Positions 27,871-35,127 of a stretch of DNA of 64,000 nt are shown piece by piece. The notes under the pieces are model-generated. The model worked only from the letters and a program-made list of their open reading frames with translations, ran no database searches and was not told the origin of the DNA. Made by a program: the position numbers and the translations under genes. Source of the stretch: Metabacillus crassostreae (GTDB lineage: Bacteria > Bacillota > Bacilli > Bacillales > Bacillaceae); NCBI RefSeq assembly GCF_016908395.1, contig NZ_JAFBDU010000010.1, positions 62,001 through 126,000 on the forward strand, read 5' to 3'. Position 1 is the stretch's first letter. Each line of letters opens with the position of its first letter.

Positions 27871-27898
27871 CTATATTTTCACTCCAATTAAATTGGAT

Positions 27899-29149
27899 TC
27901 ACTTTAGTAACTCACGAAGTGGCTTATGCTTCCATCCTTGAATATAAGCTCCACCTTCAGTACAATTCCAAAATTGTATATCATTATATTCCATAACATA
28001 CCTTTCAAACCACTTTAAATAAGTATATAGGTTAAGAGATGTTAATACTGTTTCATTTTGGAAATAACCTTTTATTTCTATTAGATTTATTTTGTTTTTA
28101 ATACTGGTTTGAGAATGTGCGTTTTTTGTGTGTGAGCTATTATTTGTGAAGGCCAGGTCTTGCCCAACAAGCATTATTTTCTTCGAGCCTAATTTGATTA
28201 ATAAATCTAACAGACAGGTAGCAACAGAACCTCCAGTTTTTATAAGTGGAGACTTTGTTTTTTCAGCGAGATATTCAGCTTTTTCAAAACCACTTTGCCA
28301 AACTATAAACCTTGGTCCATTATACTGTTTAACTGCTAAATGGTTCGCAGTACTTAAGTAAAATAAAGGAATATCAAGATCTCTTAATCCCTCAAATTGT
28401 TCGTTAATAAGTTCTTTTGGATCTGAAATCATTATTAAGTTCGGCTTTATCCCTGCTTTAACTAAAGGTATTAGAGCTGTTCCTACACATGCAATTACGA
28501 CATTCTTACATAAAGAAGCTTTTTTCAATAGAGGTAGTTGCTTAGCTAGGGATGGACCTGCAGATACTAGAATCGTTGAATAATTATTGTAATGTTCATA
28601 AAACTGGCTGAATGACTTATCTCTTAACTGAATATTCAAGTTGAAATTAATTGTTAATGAATCTCCTTGATCATTAATAGTTCTCTTTTTCATGAGGAAT
28701 GATTCCAAGGTGATTCGTAGATCTTTGTTTGGGATTAATTCTAATGAAGGTTTATAAATGAAAAAATTCCCTTGTGAATCATTTATCTTTTCTGAAAGTA
28801 TTTTTAAAAGAAAAGAAACATCTTGTATTTGATTAATTATTATATTGTTTTTGTTTTTCATAATAATGTGTAAGTTTTTTTCTATTAACCATTGCATATA
28901 TAATAGATTCAACTCAAAGACATGTATTGTATGGTTGGGATATTTATCAGCTAGCTTCAACACATGATATCCCAACCCAATACCAACAACTATTATATCA
29001 GCACTTTCTTTATTTATTTGCAAATTACTTACCCAGGAGTCCGCCTCCTTTAAAGGGTTGTACTTACTATGCAAATAATATTTTTTATTGCTCTCTCCTA
29101 CTACTATCAGTGAGGGTACTGTCTTAGTCTCAATTAATTCCCATTTCAT
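27899..29149 (-). CDS. Motility accessory factor (Maf/DUF115) paralogue 2
   Basis: A 416-residue protein of the Maf family, whose central DUF115 domain resembles MptE-like 6-hydroxymethylpterin pyrophosphokinase and shows ILVSAGPSLAKQLPLLKK (about 193-210) followed by MISDP, KTGGSVATCLLDLL and LVGQDLAFT. The N-terminal domain carries HSKYNP, GIGLGY (56-61) and VFELN. Maf proteins glycosylate flagellin with nonulosonic acids in Campylobacter, Aeromonas, Clostridium and Geobacillus. Translation starts right after the stop of the small gene (TAA-ATG). It is shorter than paralogue 1 because it lacks the long C-terminal helical extension. Confidence 0.82.
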   Translation of the reverse strand: MKWELIETKTVPSLIVVGESNKKYYLHSKYNPLKEADSWVSNLQINKESADIIVVGIGLGYHVLKLADKYPNHTIHVFELNLLYMQWLIEKNLHIIMKNKNNIIINQIQDVSFLLKILSEKINDSQGNFFIYKPSLELIPNKDLRITLESFLMKKRTINDQGDSLTINFNLNIQLRDKSFSQFYEHYNNYSTILVSAGPSLAKQLPLLKKASLCKNVVIACVGTALIPLVKAGIKPNLIMISDPKELINEQFEGLRDLDIPLFYLSTANHLAVKQYNGPRFIVWQSGFEKAEYLAEKTKSPLIKTGGSVATCLLDLLIKLGSKKIMLVGQDLAFTNNSSHTKNAHSQTSIKNKINLIEIKGYFQNETVLTSLNLYTYLKWFERYVMEYNDIQFWNCTEGGAYIQGWKHKPLRELLK

Positions 29150-29512
29150 TTAGTTTTCAGAGCTCGATTCTTTCACTTTATTTATCCACTTCTCTATATT
29201 AGGAGCAAACTCATATTCAAACATATCAGCAACTAATACATAGTCATGCACTTCTAATCCTTCTTGAGCTTCTTTTAAGAAATCATTTAATTCATTAGTG
29301 TTAATATCTAAGTTATAACCTAAGGAAATAATTCCATTTATTGCCTGAGTAGTCCATTCCATGGCATCAATAAATTCGTTAATATTACTTAGGGCTTCAC
29401 TTTCTTTATCAACTCTTAAATCCTCTGAGATTAAAATACATACTTCAGCAATCTTTGGTAAAAATTCAGTTAAACTTTGTATTGTTTCTTGCACAAGTTG
29501 TTTGTTTTCCAT
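29150..29512 (-). CDS. Small acidic helical protein between two Maf genes
   Basis: A 120-residue, acidic, apparently all-helical protein with no signal peptide or membrane segment and no family I recognise with confidence. An earlier in-frame ATG (29557) overlaps the upstream Maf gene. The ATG at 29512 is preceded by GAGGT with a six-base gap and is preferred. Its stop abuts the start of Maf paralogue 2, so the two are likely co-translated. Position suggests an accessory role in flagellin glycosylation or chaperoning; this is inference. Confidence 0.7.
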   Translation of the reverse strand: MENKQLVQETIQSLTEFLPKIAEVCILISEDLRVDKESEALSNINEFIDAMEWTTQAINGIISLGYNLDINTNELNDFLKEAQEGLEVHDYVLVADMFEYEFAPNIEKWINKVKESSSEN

Positions 29513-29528
29513 AACTGTACCTCGTTCT

Positions 29529-31295
29529 TTATATAATATGTTTTTCCACTTTTTCAAGTAAAATTGTGATCCATTCTATCCCTTGAACTGATGCCTCTTT
29601 TATTCCTTTATATAATATTAAGGATTTGTTATATATTCTCTCATTCATTTCATCTTCATTTTCATTCTCTATCTCTAAATGACTATGTTGGAGTTTGAAC
29701 AACACTGGTCTTAATATATAAAAAATAAATTCATTTTCTAATATACGTCTTAACTCTAAATCGAATTCATCTAGTTTACTGATACTTTCCTGATCAAATA
29801 AATAATTATTATTCTCGACTTCTTCCAAGACTTCTAATGATCCACTAGCTAATTTAACTACGTCATTATATTCATTTTTCAAATCAGATAATCTCTGATA
29901 AAATTCGTCCCAATTAACACTATTTTCCTTATTAGGCAATAATGAAACTATTTCGTCACTATACTCAATTTTACAATAACTCTCACAAAACTCTGAAAAG
30001 GGTATTTGTTTAAAACCTTTGATTCTAAGTCCACCCTCTGTACAATTAAATATAGCACGTGAATTACCTTTTTCAATTAATTTACTCATTTGGTATTCAA
30101 AGCCACTTTTCATGCCCAGAAATATAAAGTCTGTAAGAACATCTTCCCCGTAATAACCTTCTTCATAGAACATGTTTCTTTGTTTCTCTTTTGTTTCATC
30201 TACTATAGTAAACCCTTGGTTTCCTAACGCGTGTGTTTGTTTATTTGTATATGCTAAATCTTGACCAATTAAACAGATTGGTCCACTTGTAATTTGAAGA
30301 GCAATATTGAAACAAAAATTTGCAACAGAATGTCCTGTTTGAACAATCCCAAGTTCAGTTGATAATAGATCATTCGTAAGTTTATTCATTACTGTTACAT
30401 CACTAATATTAAAAACAACATGTTTCCCTTTGTGATTCGATGGTATATCTTTATGAACGATCAAAGGATAAACCAGGGGAATATTATCTATTTTAATTTT
30501 CTCAAAATGTTTATAGTTTGCAATACCACCATCAACTGTAACCACCAGATTAGGATATATCTCTTCCTTTAGTAAAGAATTTACAGTTGAACCAGCGCAA
30601 ATTATTAGAGCTTTATTCTTTAGCTTTTTTAGTAATGGGAGTTGTTTTGTTAAAGAAGGACCTCCTGAGGCAATGACAATCGGGCAAGTTAACCTCCCTT
30701 TTATTTCTTCAATATTATAAGCAGTAAAAGCTGTGTATAAATTAGAAATATAATTTTCTTGCCATTGTAACGAAAACATTTGCCTTGTGTTGTTGTTAAT
30801 AACTTCCATCATTAATTTCTCTTTAGATATTTTTAGTACATCCCTAAAAAAATCAGGATATATTTTCTGGTAATTAGGTGATTGTATAATCGTAAATCTT
30901 CCCATATACTCTTGAAAATATAAGTTAAGTTTATACTCCAATAAGGATGTGTCAGTCCCTAGAAACATCTCCACTCTTTTGTCTTTGAATAATTCGTTAT
31001 TCTCACTGTTTTGCCCTACAATTTTAAACAATTTCAAACTCGGCTCTACAATAAGGAGCCTATCAGTATCACTTATTTTTTCTAACATTGCATTAGCTAT
31101 ATAACCTAAACCAAATCCAAATAAGATATGCAAATGATTTTTCTTATAAGAAGAATTAGCTATTTTTTCCGCTTCAAGTAAAGGCTTATATTTACTATGC
31201 AAGTAATAATTCATAATTTTAATTGTTTTTACATTTTCAGACTTACTTTCCTCAATTTCTATATTAAAATTGTTCTCTATATTTTCATTAAACAT
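29529..31295 (-). CDS. Motility accessory factor (Maf/DUF115) paralogue 1
   Basis: A 588-residue Maf-family protein. N-terminal domain: YLHSKYKP (about 31-38), GFGLGY (60-65), VEPS. Central DUF115 domain: VIASGGPSLTKQLPLLKK (from about 206), TVDGG, QTGHSVANFCFNIAL and LIGQDLAYT. A helical C-terminal extension of about 150 residues follows. The full-length Maf layout matches flagellin glycosyltransferases that transfer pseudaminic or legionaminic acid. It lies first in the cassette, 72 bp after hag and behind the hag terminator, so it is probably expressed by readthrough or an unseen promoter. No nonulosonic acid biosynthesis genes are in the window. Confidence 0.85.
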   Translation of the reverse strand: MFNENIENNFNIEIEESKSENVKTIKIMNYYLHSKYKPLLEAEKIANSSYKKNHLHILFGFGLGYIANAMLEKISDTDRLLIVEPSLKLFKIVGQNSENNELFKDKRVEMFLGTDTSLLEYKLNLYFQEYMGRFTIIQSPNYQKIYPDFFRDVLKISKEKLMMEVINNNTRQMFSLQWQENYISNLYTAFTAYNIEEIKGRLTCPIVIASGGPSLTKQLPLLKKLKNKALIICAGSTVNSLLKEEIYPNLVVTVDGGIANYKHFEKIKIDNIPLVYPLIVHKDIPSNHKGKHVVFNISDVTVMNKLTNDLLSTELGIVQTGHSVANFCFNIALQITSGPICLIGQDLAYTNKQTHALGNQGFTIVDETKEKQRNMFYEEGYYGEDVLTDFIFLGMKSGFEYQMSKLIEKGNSRAIFNCTEGGLRIKGFKQIPFSEFCESYCKIEYSDEIVSLLPNKENSVNWDEFYQRLSDLKNEYNDVVKLASGSLEVLEEVENNNYLFDQESISKLDEFDLELRRILENEFIFYILRPVLFKLQHSHLEIENENEDEMNERIYNKSLILYKGIKEASVQGIEWITILLEKVEKHII

Positions 31296-31312
31296 TTTTA
31301 AATACCCCTTTT

Positions 31313-31341
31313 AAAAAAGGCAACCAAATTTTTTGGTTGCC
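31313..31341 (-). terminator. Intrinsic terminator of hag
   Basis: Perfect ten-base arms GGCAACCAAA (31319-31328) and TTTGGTTGCC (31332-31341), followed by six T residues on the minus strand, between hag and Maf paralogue 1. Confidence 0.93.
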
Positions 31342-31367
31342 TTTAATATTAAAGTTATCGTAATCAA

Positions 31368-32186
31368 TTAACGAAGAAGTTGTAAAACACCTTGTGGTTG
31401 TTGGTTAGCTTGAGCAAGCATTGCTTGAGCTGCTTGAGAAAGAATAGAATTCTTTGTTTGTCCCATCATTTCTTTCGCCATATCTACATCACGGATACGT
31501 GATTCTGCAGCAGTTAAGTTTTCTGCACCAGTATTAAGGTTGTTAATAGTGTGCTCTAAACGATTTTGAACAGATCCTAATTTAGAACGCATTGTAGATA
31601 CTGTTTCAATAGCATCATTAATGTTTGTAATAGCAGTATTTGCTGAACCGTTACTTGTAACTGTAATTGCACCAGCACTTAACCCTAACGCAGTTGCAGT
31701 CATTGTTGTCATAGTAAGTGCAATGACTTGACCTGAATTAGCACCTACTTGGAACTGGTAACTTCCTCCAATACTACTAATTAACTTTTGAGTATTGAAT
31801 TCTGTTTCGTTTGCAATACGAGTAATCTCACTGTTTAATTGAGTAAGTTCATCAGATATAGCCACTCGGTCAGCAGTTACATTAGTATCATTTGAAGCTT
31901 GTACCGCTAATTCACGCATACGTTGTAGGATATCATGCGTTTCATTTAATGCACCTTCAGCAGTTTGAATGAAAGAAATACCATCTTGTGCGTTACGAGA
32001 TGCTTGTTCTAATCCGCGAATTTGACCACGCATTTTTTCAGAAATTGAAAGACCTGCAGCATCGTCACCAGCGCGATTGATACGAAGTCCAGATGATAAT
32101 TTTTCCATTGATTTACCTTGTGCATTAGTAGCACTGTTTAATTGACGGTACGTGTTTAAAGCTGCGATATTGTGATTAATTCTCAT
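31368..32186 (-). CDS. hag: Flagellin
   Basis: A 272-residue flagellin with intact N-terminal D0/D1 ([16 protein letters not shown]... [28 protein letters not shown], in pieces) and C-terminal D1/D0 ([18 protein letters not shown], ending GVLQLLR) domains. The central variable region is short (about 130-190) and rich in Ser/Thr/Ala, offering acceptor sites for the glycosylation genes next door. Strong AAGGAGG lies eight bases before the ATG. It is driven by a SigD promoter and its leader has a CsrA-type hairpin. Confidence 0.97.
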   Translation of the reverse strand: MRINHNIAALNTYRQLNSATNAQGKSMEKLSSGLRINRAGDDAAGLSISEKMRGQIRGLEQASRNAQDGISFIQTAEGALNETHDILQRMRELAVQASNDTNVTADRVAISDELTQLNSEITRIANETEFNTQKLISSIGGSYQFQVGANSGQVIALTMTTMTATALGLSAGAITVTSNGSANTAITNINDAIETVSTMRSKLGSVQNRLEHTINNLNTGAENLTAAESRIRDVDMAKEMMGQTKNSILSQAAQAMLAQANQQPQGVLQLLR

Positions 32187-32192
32187 TTTATT

Positions 32193-32233
32193 ATTTCCTC
32201 CTTGAATGTGTGTGATTCACATCCTTGTGAATC
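32193..32233 (-). promoter_or_regulatory. CsrA-binding leader of hag
   Basis: The minus strand forms a hairpin GATTCAC-AAGGAT-GTGAATC (32214-32233) with GGA in the loop. ACAAGGATGT matches the CsrA consensus RUACARGGAUGU closely. The second GGA is in the Shine-Dalgarno AAGGAGG (32195-32203). Two GGA sites, one covering the ribosome-binding site, is the arrangement used by CsrA to repress hag in B. subtilis. Confidence 0.8.
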
Positions 32234-32288
32234 ATCTAATTAAGGTATCCCTCATGTCGGCCGCCATTTGTTCAACCTCTTACTATAT

Positions 32289-32315
32289 ATATCGACAGGA
32301 TCTTCAACCAGTTTA
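32289..32315 (-). promoter_or_regulatory. SigD promoter of hag
   Basis: Minus strand TAAA (32312-32315), a 15-base spacer and GTCGATAT (32289-32296). One mismatch to GCCGATAT; spacing is exact. The start site lies about 95 bp before the hag start codon. Confidence 0.9.
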
Positions 32316-32330
32316 GTGTTTTTTGTAGAA

Positions 32331-32349
32331 AAATAAAAAAAACCTTAAG
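32331..32349 (-). other. Detached 3' arm and T tract of the csrA terminator
   Basis: The minus strand reads CTTAAGG followed by a T-rich run. This arm is complementary to the CCTTAAG at the end of csrA (33806-33816), now 1.45 kb away because the IS element lies between them. Alone it cannot form the terminator hairpin. Confidence 0.8.
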
Positions 32350-32389
32350 TTTTTGAAGTGACCCCTTAAAGTTAGACACGGTTATTTCT

Positions 32390-33199
32390 TTAGGCAACTT
32401 GGGTAAAATGAGTTCGGTATTGCACCGGGCTCATTTTTAATTTTGCCTTTATTCTCTTTGTATTGTAATAATCGATGTATTTTTCTAATTCTATTTTAAA
32501 ATGCTCTACACTTTCGAATTCTTTTATGTAGAGGAACTCAGATTTCATAATTCCAAAGAAGTTCTCCATAACAGAGTTGTCGTAACAGTTTCCTTTACGG
32601 GACATACTTTGAACAATCCCTCTTGATTCAAGTGCCTGACGATACTTCTTCATTTGATAATGGCAGCCTTGATCGGAATGCATAAGTAGCTGGTGGATAT
32701 CAGGTAAACGTTTGAAAGCCTTCTTTAACATATCTGAAACAAGAGAATAGGTTGGTCTAGAACCAATTGTGTATGAGATTATCTCCCCATTAAATAAATC
32801 TAAGACAGGCGATAAATAAAGTTTCTCACCAGATATTTTAAATTCTGTAATGTCAGTTACCCATTTTTCATTTGGGGTATTTGCCGTAAAGTGGCGATTT
32901 AAAATATTCGGCGCAATTTTACCGACCGAACCTTTATAAGATTTATATTTTTTCATTCGTACGATACACTTTAACCCTAGTTCTTTCATAATCCGTTGTA
33001 CCTTCTTGTGATTCACTTTTTGACCACGGTTCGCAAGTTCATCACGAATACGGCGATAGCCATAACGCCCTTCATGTTCTTCATAAATTGCCTTTATTTC
33101 CACTTTTAGATCGGAATCTGGATCTGGACGATTCATACGTTCCACTAAGTCATAGTAAGTGCTATGTGGAATGCCAGCGAGTTTTACTAGTGCTTTCAC
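32390..33199 (-). CDS. IS3-family transposase OrfB (DDE integrase domain)
   Basis: A 269-residue segment counted from GTG at 33199. It contains an HTH_21 region (EGRYGYRRIRDELANRG) and an integrase core with catalytic residues in WVTDITEF, HSDQGCHY and DNSVMENFFG, the DD(35)E triad. It is normally made as an OrfAB fusion: its frame is open further upstream and is entered by -1 slippage in the A6 run at 33253-33258 near the end of OrfA, then reading KITKQDKTQ. An independent start at GTG 33199 has no convincing ribosome-binding site. Confidence 0.9.
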   Translation of the reverse strand: MKALVKLAGIPHSTYYDLVERMNRPDPDSDLKVEIKAIYEEHEGRYGYRRIRDELANRGQKVNHKKVQRIMKELGLKCIVRMKKYKSYKGSVGKIAPNILNRHFTANTPNEKWVTDITEFKISGEKLYLSPVLDLFNGEIISYTIGSRPTYSLVSDMLKKAFKRLPDIHQLLMHSDQGCHYQMKKYRQALESRGIVQSMSRKGNCYDNSVMENFFGIMKSEFLYIKEFESVEHFKIELEKYIDYYNTKRIKAKLKMSPVQYRTHFTQVA

Positions 33200-33225
33200 C
33201 GGATATTTATGCCTTAATTCATAGA

Positions 33226-33744
33226 CTACTTGCGTTTTGTCCTGTTTGGTGATTTTTTCTTGTTTTGAACTAAGGCATTCAACTTTTTTAAATACTCGTT
33301 TTCCATTTCAAGTTGTTTAATACGTGCTTCTAGTGCCTCGTCTGACCCTTCTAGTGGTTTAGATTTTGTTTGTTTCTTCGCATCTTTTTTCATGGATGGA
33401 CGCCCCTTTTTCTTTGATTGAAGGGCATCTAATCCTTGTGTTTCAAATTGCTTTTTCCAAACAAGAATTGTGGATGGAGCAGCTATATTAAAGATGGCCG
33501 CTGTTTCCATTATGGACGTACCGTGTTCAATCATATAATTTAGTACGTCTAGTTTAAACTGTTGGGTGTAATTTGTATATAATTTTACGAATGCTTCTAC
33601 ACCATTGTGTTCATATTGTTTGACCCATTTAAGAATGGCTTTATTATCAGTTCCGAAAGACTTAGCTAATTCATAGGAACTCTCATTTCCATTTAAATAA
33701 CGTTGAACTGCTTGTAATTTATCTTCTGTAGAAAATTTAGCCAT
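33226..33744 (-). CDS. IS3-family transposase OrfA (helix-turn-helix)
   Basis: A 172-residue protein with two helix-turn-helix regions (about 8-50 and 60-105) and a C-terminal leucine-zipper-like coiled coil (about 130-160, EALEARIKQLEMENEYLKKL). It binds the IS ends and supplies the N-terminal part of the OrfAB transposase. The ATG at 33744 has GGAGGTG upstream at slightly long spacing, and that Shine-Dalgarno lies in a hairpin arm at the end of the element. Confidence 0.9.
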   Translation of the reverse strand: MAKFSTEDKLQAVQRYLNGNESSYELAKSFGTDNKAILKWVKQYEHNGVEAFVKLYTNYTQQFKLDVLNYMIEHGTSIMETAAIFNIAAPSTILVWKKQFETQGLDALQSKKKGRPSMKKDAKKQTKSKPLEGSDEALEARIKQLEMENEYLKKLNALVQNKKKSPNRTKRK

Positions 33745-33751
33745 AGAAAAA

Positions 33752-33795
33752 CTGCACCTCCGATTGTTAGATGGTGTCTAACAATTGGGGTGCAG
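33752..33795 (-). promoter_or_regulatory. IS-end hairpin covering the OrfA ribosome-binding site
   Basis: CTGCACC-TCC-ATTGTTAGA (33752-33771) can pair with TCTAACAAT-GG-GGTGCAG (33777-33795). On a minus-strand transcript entering from csrA, the Shine-Dalgarno GGAGGTG (33756-33762) would be in the stem. Confidence 0.65.
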
Positions 33796-33805
33796 TTCAT
33801 TTTCT

Positions 33806-33816
33806 CTTAAGGTTTT
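33806..33816 (-). other. 5' arm of the disrupted csrA terminator
   Basis: AAAACCTTAAG on the minus strand overlaps the last csrA codons and stop. Without the IS it would be followed by AGAAAA and CTTAAGGTTTT plus a T run, a standard intrinsic terminator. Confidence 0.8.
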
Positions 33817-34037
33817 GGAATGTTTGTTTTAAGGATATCTAAAATGTTTGGTAAGGTGGTTGCTGCCTCGTTATTCGATTCCTGAATTGATAAATAAATT
33901 TCTTTGCGATGAACCTCAATTTCTTTTGGAGCTTTAATTCCTAATTTAATCTGATCACCCTGAATTGATAAAATTGTTATCTCGATATTTTCTCCAATTT
34001 GTATAGACTCCCCTTGTTTTCTAGCCAAAACTAGCAT
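33807..34037 (-). CDS. csrA: Translational regulator CsrA
   Basis: A 76-residue RNA-binding dimer with the family N-terminus [23 protein letters not shown] and the RNA-contacting [19 protein letters not shown] region. It represses hag translation by binding GGA sites in its leader, which is present nearby in this window, and is antagonised by FliW. It lies 11 bp after fliW, as in B. subtilis. Its terminator has been split by the IS element. Confidence 0.96.
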   Translation of the reverse strand: MLVLARKQGESIQIGENIEITILSIQGDQIKLGIKAPKEIEVHRKEIYLSIQESNNEAATTLPNILDILKTNIPKP

Positions 34038-34048
34038 ACATCCACCTC

Positions 34049-34486
34049 CTACTTCTCTATTTCTTCTGGAAATAACCGTTCCCGAGTTTTATAATTTGAA
34101 TCATTCAAAATAATTTGCTTCGCTTGTCGATTATTACTGTTAATTATAATTGGAGCTTGTAAATTAGCGGTCGATTCTATGAAAGGTTCCTTTATTGTAA
34201 GGAATACCCAAATAGCTACATCCTTTTCTGATTTAAGACTTAAATTACTTCTATCATTTTCCGATATTTCAAATTCATATGTTGTGAAATATTGAAAAGG
34301 CTCTACTGTAACAAATCCTAATTGTGATGTAGTCATTGATTGGAGAATCCAAAAAGGTGAATCCTCTTCCAATTGAAGCAGCACAAAAGACTTTTCACCT
34401 TGAAATCCTGGGATGCCACTTTGAAAATGGATGATTTCTTTTTCTAGCACTTCAATAACACCATGATACTTTGTTTCTACATTCAT
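34049..34486 (-). CDS. fliW: Flagellar assembly factor FliW
   Basis: A 145-residue protein of the FliW family ([20 protein letters not shown], then [20 protein letters not shown]). It binds CsrA, and is itself bound by unexported flagellin, so that flagellin accumulation represses its own translation. Its start overlaps the yviE stop by four bases and it is followed by csrA, the conserved order. Confidence 0.95.
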   Translation of the reverse strand: MNVETKYHGVIEVLEKEIIHFQSGIPGFQGEKSFVLLQLEEDSPFWILQSMTTSQLGFVTVEPFQYFTTYEFEISENDRSNLSLKSEKDVAIWVFLTIKEPFIESTANLQAPIIINSNNRQAKQIILNDSNYKTRERLFPEEIEK

Positions 34487-35058
34487 CCTTTTACCTCCTT
34501 CAAGGCTGGTTCAAAATCAATTTCCAACTCATTTCTTCTCTCTAATGTAATATCTACGTTACCCGGAAGGTATTCCATAATTGGTTCATTAACTCCTACA
34601 TCAATAATTGGCTTATTAGGTCGCACATCTATATTTACTTTAGCCGGCTCGTAGTTAATTTTCACACTACCAGCAGAAGGAATAAATTTTATATTTACTG
34701 GTGGATAATATTCACGACTATTATGCTTAGAGATTTCAGCTATTGGATTACCTCCATTTTCAATTTTCATCAATTGTTGGCCTTCTCTTATCCTTCTTGT
34801 AATTCCTTCTAACCAATTACTCTTCCCAAGCTGAGCAGCTTCCTCTATTCTTCTCCCGATACTTTTTAAATCCATATCAGCTCTAGCTTCAGTCTGATCT
34901 ATTGTTAAACGTGATGGTTTTGTTTCTATACTTATGTCTGCTCTTGGTTGTTGAATTGAGAGATCTGCAGGTTCTTGATCAATTTGCAGCTTAGCATGAT
35001 TAGTATGAATGCCAATTTGTGCAAATATACTCTGTAAACGGATTTGTGGAATATTCAC
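34483..35058 (-). CDS. yviE: DUF6470-family protein YviE
   Basis: A 191-residue protein of unknown function with repeated short beta-type motifs such as ADLSIQQPRADISIETKPSR and VNIDVRPNKPIIDVG. It is conserved between flgL and fliW in Bacillus. The start is GTG (35058) with AGGAGTG upstream. It is preceded by a hairpin-T tract at 35074-35108, so expression may be partly uncoupled from flgL. Confidence 0.88.
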   Translation of the reverse strand: MNIPQIRLQSIFAQIGIHTNHAKLQIDQEPADLSIQQPRADISIETKPSRLTIDQTEARADMDLKSIGRRIEEAAQLGKSNWLEGITRRIREGQQLMKIENGGNPIAEISKHNSREYYPPVNIKFIPSAGSVKINYEPAKVNIDVRPNKPIIDVGVNEPIMEYLPGNVDITLERRNELEIDFEPALKEVKG

Positions 35059-35073
35059 TATTAGTCACTCCTA

Positions 35074-35108
35074 TAAAAAAGGCCTGACTCCAAAGTTTGT
35101 GTCAGACC
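35074..35108 (-). terminator. Intrinsic terminator or attenuator between flgL and yviE
   Basis: GGTCTGAC and GTCAGGCC on the minus strand (arms 35101-35108 and 35081-35088, one G-U pair) followed by six T residues, immediately before the yviE ribosome-binding site. It lies inside a conserved operon. Confidence 0.8.
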
Positions 35109-35127
35109 CAATAAAAAATTTTTTATA

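Larger units (their letters stand above)
32354..33799 (-). mobile_element. IS3-family insertion sequence (IS150-like), 1446 bp
   Basis: The element has two overlapping-frame transposase genes and imperfect 25-bp terminal inverted repeats at 32354-32378 and 33775-33799, both reading inward TGAAsTG(C)ACCCC...GTTAGACA. Both sides are flanked by TTTT, compatible with a 3- or 4-bp target duplication. Both ORFs and both ends look intact, so it may be active. It is inserted between csrA and hag, in the loop of the former csrA terminator. Confidence 0.88.
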
